The position numbers and the translations under genes are program-made. A stretch of DNA of 64,000 nucleotides, from assembly GCF_019264345.1 (NCBI RefSeq), contig NZ_JAHVAO010000001.1, positions 2,046,001-2,110,000 of the forward strand, given 5' to 3'. Below the pieces are notes generated by a model. It saw nothing but the letters and a program-made list of their open reading frames with translations, had not been told where the DNA came from and did no database searches. Positions within the stretch are counted from its first letter, which is position 1, and each line of letters begins with the position of its first letter. Source of the stretch: Marinobacter arenosus (GTDB taxonomy: Bacteria; Pseudomonadota; Gammaproteobacteria; Pseudomonadales; Oleiphilaceae). Positions 18,179 to 27,766 of the stretch are shown one piece after another.

Positions 18179-19123
18179 TCAGTTGGTACTGACGGTGTTG
18201 GTCTGGGCGGTCGCGTACGCCGCGTTTTTTTGCTGTTCGTATCGCCGTGCGGCCTTGGCCACCCGGCCCCGGGCCCCGGTGTCCAGCCAGCGCTTGATGC
18301 GACCGGCGTCCCCCATGGGGGAGCGGGTACCCAGAGAATCCAGCAGCACGGTCACCACCTGCTTGCCATTCATCTCGGAGAGCATCACCAGACAGCGACC
18401 GGCCTCGCTCAGGTAGCCGGTTTTGCTCAGTTCCACGCCCCAGCTTTTCCGGTGCACCAGGGCGTTGGTGTTGCCGAAGGACAGGCTGTAACGCGGGCTG
18501 CGGAAATGCGCACGGTGGTAACCGGTGGTCGAATACTCGCGAATCTCCGGGTGCTTTGCGGCGGCCTTCACGAGCTGCACAAGGTCAGCGGCGGTGGAGA
18601 CATTGTCGGCGGACAGACCGGTCGGATCAACGAAACGGGTTCCGTCCATGCCCAGTTCCCGGGCCTTGGCGTTCATTGCCTCAATAAAGGCGTCGAAGCC
18701 ACCGGGATGACTCCGGGCCAGGGTGTAGGCCGCAAAGTTCTCGGACGACATCAGGGCGATGCGCAGGGCCTCGCCCCGGCGAAGCTCGGAGTCAACACGG
18801 ATTCTGGTGTAGGCGTTGGCCGCCGCCGGTGTGTGGCGCTCGGCGAAGGTCAGCCATTCATCAAGCGGCTCGCCGGAATCCAGCACCACCAGTGCCGTCA
18901 TCACTTTGGTGAGTGAGGCGATGGGCACGGGACGATCGGCGTGCTTGCCGAAAACGAGCCCGTCCTCGTTCACCAGAGCGACGGCGGCATTGACCGAGGC
19001 GAGGTTAGGGCCCGAAGCTTCCGGCCTCGGGCTGGCGGCCTCAGACGTCTGGTGCGCCGCCAGTAAGCCAGGAAGACACAGCAGTAAAACAACCGCCAAT
19101 GGGACAACGCCACGCACTCTCAT
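18179..19123 (-). CDS. pbpG: D-alanyl-D-alanine endopeptidase (penicillin-binding protein 7 type)
   Basis: Low-molecular-weight PBP that cuts peptidoglycan cross-links in the periplasm. The three serine-peptidase motifs are SLTK (PIASLTKVMTAL), SEN (LMSSENFAAYTLAR) and KTG (ELSKTGYLSEAGRC). An N-terminal signal peptide (VPLAVVLLLCLPGLLAAHQ) is clear. The S-x-N motif reading SEN and the 314-aa length without a DacA-type C-terminal amphipathic anchor favour PbpG over DacA. It probably forms an operon with the asparaginase-domain gene downstream. Confidence 0.92.
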   Translation of the reverse strand: MRVRGVVPLAVVLLLCLPGLLAAHQTSEAASPRPEASGPNLASVNAAVALVNEDGLVFGKHADRPVPIASLTKVMTALVVLDSGEPLDEWLTFAERHTPAAANAYTRIRVDSELRRGEALRIALMSSENFAAYTLARSHPGGFDAFIEAMNAKARELGMDGTRFVDPTGLSADNVSTAADLVQLVKAAAKHPEIREYSTTGYHRAHFRSPRYSLSFGNTNALVHRKSWGVELSKTGYLSEAGRCLVMLSEMNGKQVVTVLLDSLGTRSPMGDAGRIKRWLDTGARGRVAKAARRYEQQKNAAYATAQTNTVSTN

Positions 19124-19393
19124 TCAAACCAATCCTGTCGTAAAAACCTGTGTGTTCAAGCGCCCCGGGGTCGTCTCCACCCGGCCGCAGCAAACGGTCG
19201 GACCACTATAACAGCCAACGGGGATCTCGATCAGGTCACAATTTTAAGTCACCCGTTTTAAACAGAAAATGCAAAAATCCTTAAAATGTATTAAAATTTC
19301 TGGAAATTCATAGTGTTACAGTAATTTTCCGAGTGTAACCCGACTGTAACAACCCGACGAATCGAACGTCGTGGCGGCAGGGACTTCGATTGC
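19124..19393. other. Intergenic region upstream of pbpG and the second EAL gene
   Basis: The 270-bp gap between divergent genes is AT-rich in its centre (TTAAAATGTATTAAAATTTC near 19281-19300). It contains several GTGTTAC/GTGTAAC/CTGTAAC words. Two of them, GTGTAAC and CTGTAAC, are spaced 4 bp apart (19333-19350), like a degenerate PHO box facing the EAL gene. No proper -10 lies 10 bp downstream, so I treat this only as a candidate. Confidence 0.3.
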
Positions 19394-22006
19394 ATGGATT
19401 CAAGCGCAGGACACGCAGAGGGCAGGAAGAAGAAACTACGCCGGCCCGCTTTTGTCCTCCGGCGCTGGTCGCCGTTCCTGTTATTGATCCTTACCCTTGG
19501 CTACGGGCTTCTGACCACCACCCTTCCGAATACCGCCCCCCTGACGTCCGACTCCGCGTTCTCAAGGCTTCCGCCAGCCGCCAAGCCATCGCTCCAGACG
19601 CATTACCTGACCAAATCACTGACCGACGTCCTGGAGCACGAACTCTGGCGGGGGACCAACTGGCAACCCGTGCGGGACAATTACTCCGGCCTCGGATATT
19701 TCTCTGCGCCAGTCACCTTCCGGGTGACCCTCACCAATCCCGGCGATCAACCGGTGCGGCAATGGGCGGTGGTCTCGGCCCCCTCCCTGGATCACATTCA
19801 GCCGGCGATTATCGGCGACGACGGCACAGTCTCGTTACTGCCGGCACTGGGTGACCTGTATCCGTTCAACCACCGGCTGATTGCACTGCCACAGTGGGTC
19901 TGGCCGATCAGCCTTCCCCCGGGCACGTCCACCCTGTTGTTCGAGGTCCGCAACTCCGGCCCCACCATGTTGCCCCTGTCAGTACTGGCACCAGAGACCG
20001 TCATTAGCGAGAGTGCCGGCACCCTGGCCTGGAAGGCGTCGATTACCGGCCTGCTGGTGTTTGCCCTGCTGTTCAACCTCAGCATCGTGGTCAAGATGAA
20101 ACGCCCGGGGTTGGCCTGGCTCAGCGTGCTGATGTTCAGCCTGATCTACAGCCAGTTGGTGATGGAAGGTTTCGGGCTCTGGTACCTATGGCCCAACCTG
20201 CCGGAAATGAACCGACTCCTGAACATCACCCTGCCCCTTTGCCTGATCGCACTGTGCCAGTTTACTCCGCATTTCATGCCCGTACCCCCGAACGCGGCCC
20301 GGATCCTCTTTGGCATCAGTATCCTGGCGGTCGCGCATCTGCTGGCGATCCCTCTGGCCCTGCCCCTGCTCGGTCAGGGCTCGTTCCTGCTGCTCGCCAT
20401 GACCGGCGGCGCCATTATTCTCGGATTGGTCGTGAGCCAGTTTCGCAGCCATGTCTATGCCCGTCACTACGCCCTTTCCATTCTCGCCATGCTCGCGGGC
20501 TCACTGATATCCTCCCTGCGTACCATCGGCTGGGTTCCAATCAACAGCCTGACCGATTCGGCCTTCTTCCTCGGTGCGGCTGCCGGATCGCTGATCCTGA
20601 CCAGTGCGGTCGGCCGGCAAATGCTCGAGGAGCGCAAACGGCGCATGCGATCAGACATTCGGGCCCAGCAGGAACAGCGACTGAGAACACAGGTGGAGCA
20701 GGACTACGATCGTCTGCTCAAGACCCACCGGATCACTGGCAAGCCCAACCGGGCCATGCTCGAGGAATGCCTGGACGCACTCGACAGCCGGAAGCAGCCC
20801 TACACCCTTGGCCTGATCCGGCTAGAGCGTTTCAACGAGATTGAACAGGCGCTGGGTTACCGCACCGCGGAGGAACTGTTGAAAAGCTACCTCCGGAACC
20901 TCAACAGCTTCCTGAAACGGCTACTAGGCGACCGCCTTGTGATGATCAATGGCTACGCCATCGCCAGCATCGATACCGCCACCCACGCCTTTGCCCTGCA
21001 CCGCGACGAGGACTCCGAGGTCGCTGACGAGATGCTCCTGGAGCTCACGGACTGGCTTGACGATAATTTCCGGGAAGGCCGGTTCGCGTTCTCCTGGAGC
21101 GCTTCCGTGGGCATGGCCCATGCACCCGAACACGGTAACGACGTCGCCAGCGCCCTGTCTTCGGCCGGCTTTGCCGCACTCGACCGCCGCCAGACGCTGA
21201 CCATTTATGACCCGGCCATTGCCGAATGGCAGTACCGGCAACAGGTACTGATGCTGGATGTCGAGGGGGCCCTGAGAAATGGCGAGATGTGGCTGGAATA
21301 CCAGCCCAAGGTGTCCATCCGGGACAAGCGGACCGAATCACTGGAGGCACTGATCCGCTGGCAGCATCCCGACTTTGGCCCGGTTCCGCCCGCCCACTGG
21401 GTGCCGCTGGCTGAACAGGTCGGCATGATTCACCCGGTGACACTCTGGGTGATCGATCGGGCCTGCCGCGACCAGGGCCGCCTGAAGGACCGTCACGGTG
21501 ACCACGTTGGCGTTGCCGTCAACGTGTCCGCAAAGGACCTGGCGCACCCGGATTTTCTCGAGGAAGTCACCGCGATCACACAGCACCATGGCACCCGACC
21601 GGAAGACCTGATCCTGGAAATCACCGAAACGGCGATGATGCTTGATGCCACCGCGGCCCGGACCATGATCCGGAGCCTGAGCAAGGCCGGTTTCCGGATT
21701 GCCCTGGACGACTTCGGCACCGGCCACTCATCCCTCGGCACCCTGGCCACCTTTGATCTGGACGAACTGAAAATCGACCGGAGCTTCCTCAAGGATATCC
21801 TCCAGCACCCCACCCGCCAGCGCATCTTCCGGGCGGCGCTGGAGCTGGGCGATGCGCTCGATCTGGATGTGGTGGTGGAAGGCGTGGAAGACGAATCCGT
21901 CGCCGTCTGGCTGCAACAGTTCCCTGGCCTGTACGGCCAGGGCTACTACTGGGCCCGCCCCGAACGGCTCGAGGATCGGGCCCGGACGGTCACGGCAGAT
22001 CGGTAA
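19394..22006 (+). CDS. Membrane EAL protein with degenerate GGDEF domain (predicted c-di-GMP phosphodiesterase)
   Basis: An 870-aa protein with an N-terminal membrane anchor, a periplasmic beta-rich region (about 50-210) like the 7TMR-DISM extracellular domains, about seven membrane helices (215-410), a GGDEF-like domain that starts [14 protein letters not shown] but lacks the GG[D/E]EF signature, and a full EAL domain. The latter has EALIRW (E651), [30 protein letters not shown] and [10 protein letters not shown]. The layout parallels the protein at 4146-6710, but sequence similarity looks modest. Its 3' end overlaps ilvD by 17 bp in convergent orientation. Confidence 0.88.
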   Translation: MDSSAGHAEGRKKKLRRPAFVLRRWSPFLLLILTLGYGLLTTTLPNTAPLTSDSAFSRLPPAAKPSLQTHYLTKSLTDVLEHELWRGTNWQPVRDNYSGLGYFSAPVTFRVTLTNPGDQPVRQWAVVSAPSLDHIQPAIIGDDGTVSLLPALGDLYPFNHRLIALPQWVWPISLPPGTSTLLFEVRNSGPTMLPLSVLAPETVISESAGTLAWKASITGLLVFALLFNLSIVVKMKRPGLAWLSVLMFSLIYSQLVMEGFGLWYLWPNLPEMNRLLNITLPLCLIALCQFTPHFMPVPPNAARILFGISILAVAHLLAIPLALPLLGQGSFLLLAMTGGAIILGLVVSQFRSHVYARHYALSILAMLAGSLISSLRTIGWVPINSLTDSAFFLGAAAGSLILTSAVGRQMLEERKRRMRSDIRAQQEQRLRTQVEQDYDRLLKTHRITGKPNRAMLEECLDALDSRKQPYTLGLIRLERFNEIEQALGYRTAEELLKSYLRNLNSFLKRLLGDRLVMINGYAIASIDTATHAFALHRDEDSEVADEMLLELTDWLDDNFREGRFAFSWSASVGMAHAPEHGNDVASALSSAGFAALDRRQTLTIYDPAIAEWQYRQQVLMLDVEGALRNGEMWLEYQPKVSIRDKRTESLEALIRWQHPDFGPVPPAHWVPLAEQVGMIHPVTLWVIDRACRDQGRLKDRHGDHVGVAVNVSAKDLAHPDFLEEVTAITQHHGTRPEDLILEITETAMMLDATAARTMIRSLSKAGFRIALDDFGTGHSSLGTLATFDLDELKIDRSFLKDILQHPTRQRIFRAALELGDALDLDVVVEGVEDESVAVWLQQFPGLYGQGYYWARPERLEDRARTVTADR

Positions 22007-23666
22007 CCGCCCCCTTGGAGGCGGAACTGACGGTGCGGGCGTATTTGGCCAGCACGCCGCGCTCAAACCGGGGGGCCGGCTCCTGCCAGTTCTGGCGCCG
22101 GCGCTCAAGCTCCTGATCGGTCACGTCCAGCTCGATCCGGTTGCCAACCGCATCAATGGTAATGGTATCGCCGTCCTCGACCAGGGCGATTGGACCACCC
22201 TCGGCAGCCTCCGGGGTAATGTGCCCCACCACAAACCCGTGACTGCCTCCGGAGAAACGACCGTCGGTGATCAGCGCAACATCACTGCCCAGTCCCTTAC
22301 CCATGATCGCGGAGGTTGGGCTGAGCATTTCGCGCATGCCCGGCCCCCCCTTGGGTCCCTCATAGCGAATCACCAGGACATCGCCGGCCACCACCGTCCC
22401 GTCGAGAATACGGGCCTGGGCCTCCTCTTCGGAGTGGAACACCCGGGCACGTCCGGTAAAGTGGGTGCCTTCCTTGCCGGTGATCTTGGCCACCGATCCC
22501 GTCGGTGCCAGGTTGCCGTAAAGAATGCGCAGGTGGCTGTCGGCCTTGATAGGGTTGTCGAAGGCGTGAATGATGTCCTGCCCTTCCGGGTACGGCGCCA
22601 CATCGGCGAGGTTTTCCGCCAGCGTTTGTCCGGTGACCGTCATGCAGTCCCCGTGCAGCAGATCGCGCTCAAGCAGCATTTTCATCAGTGGCTGAATGCC
22701 GCCAATGGTCACCAGCTCTGACATCATGTAATGCCCGCTGGGGCGAAGGTCGGCCAGCACGGGCACCCGTTTGCCGATCTCAACGAAGTCCTCCAGATCC
22801 AGCGCCACACCCACGGTGCTGGCCATGGCCAGCAGGTGCAGGACGGCATTGGTGGACCCGCCCAGGGCAATGACCACGGTGATGGCGTTCTCGAACGCCT
22901 TCCGGGTCATGATATCCGAGGGCTTGAGATCCCGTTCCAGCAGGTTCAGAACGGCGGCGCCGGCGGCGCGGCAGTCCTCGGCCTTGGTCTCGGACACGGC
23001 ATTCTGGGCGGAGCTTCCGGGCAGGCTCATACCCATGGCTTCGATCGCCGAGGCCATGGTGTTGGCGGTGTACATGCCGCCGCAGGAACCCGGGCCGGGG
23101 ATTGCGGTTTCCTCAATCTGCTTCACTTCGATGAGGTCCAGGTCGCCACGGGCGTGGGCACCGACGGCCTCAAAGACGGAAATGATGTCCGTGTGGTTCT
23201 CCCCGGGCATGATGGTGCCGCCGTAGACGAACACCGACGGGCGGTTGAGCCGGGCCAGGCCCATCAGGCAACCGGGCATGTTCTTATCACAGCCGCCAAT
23301 GGCCACCAGCCCATCGAAGCCCTCACAGCCGGCCACCGTCTCGATGGAATCGGCAATGACCTCCCGCGACACCAACGAGTACTTCATACCCTCGGTGCCG
23401 TTGGCGATGCCGTCGGAAACGGTAATGGTATTGAAGATCAGGGCCTTGCCGCCAGCCTCGTCGGCCCCAGCAGCAGATTCTTCGGCGAGGCCGTTGATGT
23501 GCATGTTGCACGGCGTGAGATTGCTCCAGGTGGAGGCTATGCCGACCTGGGGTTTCTTGAAGTCATCATCGCCGAACCCGACCGCCCGTAACATTGCCCG
23601 GCTGGCCGACTTGCCGATGCCGTCAACCACAGGCGATGAATAGCGGCGCCGTTTATCCTGAGCCAT
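21990..23666 (-). CDS. ilvD: Dihydroxy-acid dehydratase
   Basis: Fe-S dehydratase of branched-chain amino acid and pantothenate synthesis; it converts 2,3-dihydroxy-3-methylvalerate and -isovalerate to the keto acids. The three cysteines of the family are visible in [27 protein letters not shown] and [14 protein letters not shown], and the C-terminal [19 protein letters not shown] motif is intact. At 558 aa it is the shorter IlvD type, probably [2Fe-2S], rather than the 610-aa E. coli form. It is a single gene facing the EAL gene. Confidence 0.95.
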   Translation of the reverse strand: MAQDKRRRYSSPVVDGIGKSASRAMLRAVGFGDDDFKKPQVGIASTWSNLTPCNMHINGLAEESAAGADEAGGKALIFNTITVSDGIANGTEGMKYSLVSREVIADSIETVAGCEGFDGLVAIGGCDKNMPGCLMGLARLNRPSVFVYGGTIMPGENHTDIISVFEAVGAHARGDLDLIEVKQIEETAIPGPGSCGGMYTANTMASAIEAMGMSLPGSSAQNAVSETKAEDCRAAGAAVLNLLERDLKPSDIMTRKAFENAITVVIALGGSTNAVLHLLAMASTVGVALDLEDFVEIGKRVPVLADLRPSGHYMMSELVTIGGIQPLMKMLLERDLLHGDCMTVTGQTLAENLADVAPYPEGQDIIHAFDNPIKADSHLRILYGNLAPTGSVAKITGKEGTHFTGRARVFHSEEEAQARILDGTVVAGDVLVIRYEGPKGGPGMREMLSPTSAIMGKGLGSDVALITDGRFSGGSHGFVVGHITPEAAEGGPIALVEDGDTITIDAVGNRIELDVTDQELERRRQNWQEPAPRFERGVLAKYARTVSSASKGAVTDLP

Positions 23667-23857
23667 CGCGGAATCTCCCGTTTCACTGAGTCATGCCTTC
23701 AGGCTGGCAGAATCAGCGCCGGCGGGCAACGGTATTCCGCCTTATTGTCTGGTGATCCCTATCGGAAGGAGATGCTGTTCCGACTGACTTGCATCAAGGG
23801 GCGAGGGATGAGGGCCTTTTACAATCATTCCATCGAATGGAGAAATGGAGGCGTCCC

Positions 23858-26278
23858 ATGCCCTCGGCAACCACAACCGAATCGGTCACAGGTGCGACCC
23901 CGGCAGATCCTGCTTACCAAGCCTGGCGCCAGGGTTACGGGGTCATCCGGCATTCCGATGCCACCTGTTCCCACGTCTGCAGCCTTGCCAATCGCCTGGT
24001 TGAAGCCGGGCTGCAACCCGATACCCAGACGGTCTTCCGCAAGCTCGCGGCACTGGACCGACTGGCCAGCGCCGGACTCTGGCTGGTCGTTCACATGACC
24101 TACGCCAATCGCGTTGACGCCGAAGGCCAGCCTCTTGCGCCACAGGATTTCAAGGTCACTCCGGAGGGCCATACCGGCGGTGCACTGAACATGGTTCCCG
24201 CGTACGCCGCCTATCTGGCGCTCAACAACCTCACCGGCCGCACCCGCAGCTGGCTGATGGGCCAGGGCCACTGTGCCGCCGCCGTCGATGCCCTCAACGT
24301 GCTGACCGGCAACCTGCATCCGGAACAGGCCGAACGCTATCAAAAGCCGGATGGCCTGTCCCGGTTGGCGGCGGACTTCTACAGTTACCGGCAGCGCCCC
24401 GACGGCCGCATGAGTGCGCCGCTGGGAAGCCACATCAATCCCCATACCGCCGGCGGTATCCTTGAAGGCGGGTATCTGGGCTTTGCCGAACTCCAGTATG
24501 GCCATATGCCGCTGCCCGGCGAGTCCCTGGTGACCTTTCTTTCCGACGGTGCTGCCGAGGAGCAGCGCGGCAGTGACTGGATACCCCGCTGGTGGCGCGC
24601 CGATGATTGCGGTCTGGTGCTGCCGGTGATGATTGCCAATGGCCGACGCATCGAGCAGCGAACCGAACTCGGAACCCGGGCGGGCCTGGAACGCTTCGAG
24701 TCGCATCTGGCGGAACGGGGCTTTGACCCCTACCGGTTTGATGGCCGCGACCCGGCTGCCTTTGTGTGCGCGTTGTTCGAGATGGAACAATCACTCCGTT
24801 ACCAGGCCGACAGCGCATTCCGGGGCGAGAGCACCTACCCCGTGCGCATTCCCTACGGCATCGCCGAGACCACCAAGGGCTTCGGTTTCTACGGGGCCGG
24901 AAGCAATGCCGCCCATAATCTTCCGCTGCCGGGTAACCCGCGGATTGATGCCCGCGCCAGGGACCTGTTTCTGGAGCATACGCGGACGCTCTGGGTTGAC
25001 CCGACCGAACTTGCCCAGAGCACCGCCCTGCTCAACCAGCATGCTCTTCAGGGACGAGTCCTTGAGCGCGACCATCCGCTGGCCAGCCGTAATCCACCGG
25101 AACCGGCCATTCCCAAGCTACCCTGGAGCAACGGGCAGACCTCCCCGATGACGGCGGTGGACAACTTCTTCCGGGCACTGGTGAACGAAAACCGCCACCT
25201 GCGTGCCCGCGTCGGCAACCCGGACGAAATGGCCAGTAACCGGCTGGGCGGCGTACTGGCGGAACTCAAACACCGGGTCACCCAGCCGGAGAACGACCAG
25301 GAGTCGGTTCAGGGGCAAGTCATCACCGCTCTCAATGAGGAAGCGGTGGTGTCTGCTTGCCTGGCGAACAAGGCCGGGCTGAACCTGGTCGCCAGTTACG
25401 AAGCCTTCTGCGTCAAGATGCTCGGCGCCATCCGTCAGGACCTGATCTTTGCCAGGCACCAGAAAGAAGTCGGCCGCCCGCCCCGCTGGCTGGGCTTCCC
25501 GGTGATTGCCACCTCTCACACCTGGGAGAACGGCAAGAACGAACAGTCGCATCAGGACACCACCTTCTGCGAAGCGCTACTGGGCGAGATGAACGATGTG
25601 TCCCGGGTCCTCTTCCCAGCGGATTACAACAGCACGCTGGCTTCGCTGCCCGAGGTTTATACCCAGCGGGGACGCATCACCTGCATGGTCATTCCCAAAC
25701 GGGAAAGGCCCTGCGTGTTCGACCCGGGTGAAGCCGAAACGCTGGCAAAACACGGCGCGCTCGTGGTCGATGAAGACACCTCCGAGGGCGAGCCTATCCT
25801 GCTGATCGCCAACGGCGCCTACCAGTTGTCCGAGGCGATTCGGGCCAGTGAGCGGTTGCGCGAAACCGGCACCCCTTTCCGCCTCGTTTATCTGCAGGAA
25901 CCCGGTCGTTTCCGGCAGCCCAGGGATCATCTGGAGGCCGAGAGTTGCCTGTCCGAGTTTGAACGCGAGCGGCTGTTCCCACGCCGGATCCACCGGCGGG
26001 TCGCACTCACCCACATGCGCCCCGAGGTGTTCCGCGGGCACCTGTACAGTCTGTTTCCCGAACCCGGTCGGTCGCGGGTCCTCGGTTATATCAACCGGGG
26101 CGGCACCCTGAACGAGGCCGGCATGCTGTTCGCTAACCGCTGTTCCTGGGCGCACACGCTGGCTGCCTGTGCTGTGGTGATGGACCAGCCGCCCGGTGAA
26201 TGGCTGTCCGCGGCTGAGCTCGCGGCGGTCGAAGGTCGAGGGGATCCCTCCGTCATCACCCGGGGCCTGCCATCCTGA
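23858..26278 (+). CDS. Divergent phosphoketolase-family thiamine-diphosphate enzyme
   Basis: An 806-aa cytoplasmic protein with the length and order of xylulose-5-P/fructose-6-P phosphoketolase but poor identity in the signatures. Recognisable counterparts are PEGHTGG (H105), GQGHCAAA (H138), SHINPHTAGGILEGGYLG (H192), SYEAF (E515) and QSHQDTTF (H565). However, the family motif GDGEAETG reads SDGAAEEQ, the IHEGGELG motif reads ILEGGYLG, and HLNGYKI reads IANGRRI. Similar large proteins have been labelled xylulose 5-phosphate 3-epimerase in related bacteria, as I recall. The ATG at 23858 is chosen because GGAGG lies six bases upstream. The gene is monocistronic. Confidence 0.75.
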   Translation: MPSATTTESVTGATPADPAYQAWRQGYGVIRHSDATCSHVCSLANRLVEAGLQPDTQTVFRKLAALDRLASAGLWLVVHMTYANRVDAEGQPLAPQDFKVTPEGHTGGALNMVPAYAAYLALNNLTGRTRSWLMGQGHCAAAVDALNVLTGNLHPEQAERYQKPDGLSRLAADFYSYRQRPDGRMSAPLGSHINPHTAGGILEGGYLGFAELQYGHMPLPGESLVTFLSDGAAEEQRGSDWIPRWWRADDCGLVLPVMIANGRRIEQRTELGTRAGLERFESHLAERGFDPYRFDGRDPAAFVCALFEMEQSLRYQADSAFRGESTYPVRIPYGIAETTKGFGFYGAGSNAAHNLPLPGNPRIDARARDLFLEHTRTLWVDPTELAQSTALLNQHALQGRVLERDHPLASRNPPEPAIPKLPWSNGQTSPMTAVDNFFRALVNENRHLRARVGNPDEMASNRLGGVLAELKHRVTQPENDQESVQGQVITALNEEAVVSACLANKAGLNLVASYEAFCVKMLGAIRQDLIFARHQKEVGRPPRWLGFPVIATSHTWENGKNEQSHQDTTFCEALLGEMNDVSRVLFPADYNSTLASLPEVYTQRGRITCMVIPKRERPCVFDPGEAETLAKHGALVVDEDTSEGEPILLIANGAYQLSEAIRASERLRETGTPFRLVYLQEPGRFRQPRDHLEAESCLSEFERERLFPRRIHRRVALTHMRPEVFRGHLYSLFPEPGRSRVLGYINRGGTLNEAGMLFANRCSWAHTLAACAVVMDQPPGEWLSAAELAAVEGRGDPSVITRGLPS

Positions 26279-26307
26279 ACGGTCTCAGATACGTAACAGG
26301 CGCCAAC

Positions 26308-26336
26308 AAAAAAGGGAGGCTCTCGCCTCCCTTGTT
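26308..26336 (-). terminator. Intrinsic terminator after the Yip1-domain gene
   Basis: A 7-bp stem GGGAGGC/GCCTCCC (26314-26331) with a TCTC loop is followed, on the reverse strand, by six T residues (26308-26313 read as A on the forward strand). It lies 28 bp past the reverse-strand stop and may also stop forward transcripts weakly. Confidence 0.8.
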
Positions 26337-26363
26337 GATTAGCCCTTCCTGGGCCGCAGGCGG

Positions 26364-26975
26364 TCACCCGCTGACAAACACCGGACCGACGCCGAAGTTC
26401 CAGAGGATGACGGAACCGACCCGCGTCGACACCAGGATGACCAGGGCAACGGTGAGCAGCGCGCCGCCATAGAATACCGCCCGATCCTTCTCAATCCCCA
26501 TGACGATCGGGAGGCCGTCATACATCAGCCAGGCCCCGTAGCAGGCCGCAATCAGGAAAACGATGGCGTTGAACCAGGGCACCGGATACAGAAGGGCGAA
26601 CCCGGCCAGGAACAGCGGCGTGCAGGAATAGGCCGCCAGGGCGATGCCGTTGGACGGTACGTGTTCCTCACGGGCGCCGTACGTCTTGGCCATCCAGTTC
26701 ACCGCGTAACCGAGGGCGAAGACCCCGACGAGCATGGCCAGGTAGGTGAGCACGCTCAATTGCAGGGCACTGATTTCCGTCAGTTTGATCAATCGATCGC
26801 TGCCAACTGTCCAGCCGAAATAGGCCGTCGAGATGTAAGCGCAGATGGGGCCGATAGCGGCCAGGATAACCACGTAGGCAACGTAGAGCCGGCGCGGGGT
26901 TTCGTGTTCTTTTCGAATGGAAGCCCACTCATCGTCCGGGTGGGTGAAGAGACCGAAGGCATGAGACAGGAGCAT
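26364..26975 (-). CDS. Yip1-domain inner-membrane protein
   Basis: A 203-aa protein with about five hydrophobic helices and a short cytoplasmic head, MLLSHAFGLFTHPDDEWASIRKE, where the FTHPDDEWASI segment is the usual opening of bacterial Yip1 (PF04893) proteins. The ATG at 26973-26975 follows AGGGGG at good spacing, so it is preferred over an upstream in-frame ATG at 27014. Family members are implicated in membrane organisation, but the bacterial function is not established. It has its own terminator and two copies of a 14-bp sequence in its upstream region. Confidence 0.85.
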   Translation of the reverse strand: MLLSHAFGLFTHPDDEWASIRKEHETPRRLYVAYVVILAAIGPICAYISTAYFGWTVGSDRLIKLTEISALQLSVLTYLAMLVGVFALGYAVNWMAKTYGAREEHVPSNGIALAAYSCTPLFLAGFALLYPVPWFNAIVFLIAACYGAWLMYDGLPIVMGIEKDRAVFYGGALLTVALVILVSTRVGSVILWNFGVGPVFVSG

Positions 26976-27170
26976 GGATGACCCCCTTTTCTTAGTCGTT
27001 GTAAGTATAGTCAAGTACGGGCGTCTGATCGGGTTGGATCAGCAACCGTTCCTGTCCTTAACTATAGTCAAGAACGGCAAATGGGGAAGCTCATCTGGTG
27101 AAAATTTGTGCCGGTTCGCACTCCGGAGATGGCGGCCGCCAACCCTGGTTCCGGCGGCGGCCGCAGTTGC
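26976..27170. other. Intergenic region upstream of the Yip1 gene, with direct repeats and a GC-rich palindrome
   Basis: On the reverse strand CTTGACTATA(C/G)TTA occurs twice, at about 27003-27016 and 27060-27073, 57 bp apart; either copy could carry a promoter or operator for the Yip1 gene. Nearer the gst gene, GCGGCCGCC (27132-27140) and GGCGGCCGC (27156-27164) form a perfect 9-bp stem that may end gst transcription, though no T-run follows. Confidence 0.4.
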
Positions 27171-27743
27171 TCAGGTCTGGCGAGGATCGGTCTCGGCGAC
27201 CCAGGGCTTGGCCCGGTGACTGTCCCGGAATGACAGCAGGCTCTCGACCCCGGTCCAGTCCACCAGATCGCGGAACTCCAGCCAGTCAACGAGGCAGTAC
27301 AGGCAGATCGCCGGGTAGTTCCAGGCTTCGAACTGGCCGTCATCGACCATGGCTGCCAAGGTGCGCAGCGTGGTCATGATGCGTTCACGCTGGAGGTTGT
27401 AAAACATCAGGTCCTGGCTGGTGTCGATGCCGGACTTTTCCGACAGCAGCATGGTAACCGCCGAGTCGTTGGCGCCATCGATCATGGTCAACTGGTTCTG
27501 CTGGTCCCACGTCAGGGGATCGCGACCCTGTTTGGCGCTGATGTAGCGGGCAATGATCCTCGAGTCATAGATTTCCTGGCCATCGTCTTCCAGAACCGGA
27601 ATCTTCAGGGTTGGATTGGTTTTCCGCAGTTCATCCCGGCCTTCGCCATAGATATTGAGGTTGACGAACTCATAGGGTTCTTCATCCAGCAGGATGCGAA
27701 TACGCCGAACATAGGGCGAAGTGGTTGATCCAATCAGTTTCAT
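27171..27743 (-). CDS. Glutathione S-transferase family protein
   Basis: A 190-aa protein with the N-terminal thioredoxin-like GST domain (MKLIGSTTSPYVRRIRILLDE; TSPYVRR replaces the usual SxxC/xxR start) including the cis-proline of KIPVLEDDGQEIYDSRII and the ES-like DSRII that binds glutathione. The C-terminal half is helical. It is slightly shorter than typical 200-220 aa GSTs. The gene lies 23 bp after ald on the same strand and may be cotranscribed. Substrate unknown; detoxification or a maleylacetoacetate-type role is possible but not shown. Confidence 0.88.
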   Translation of the reverse strand: MKLIGSTTSPYVRRIRILLDEEPYEFVNLNIYGEGRDELRKTNPTLKIPVLEDDGQEIYDSRIIARYISAKQGRDPLTWDQQNQLTMIDGANDSAVTMLLSEKSGIDTSQDLMFYNLQRERIMTTLRTLAAMVDDGQFEAWNYPAICLYCLVDWLEFRDLVDWTGVESLLSFRDSHRAKPWVAETDPRQT

Positions 27744-27766
27744 GGTTTCTCCGAGTGTGTCACGGC

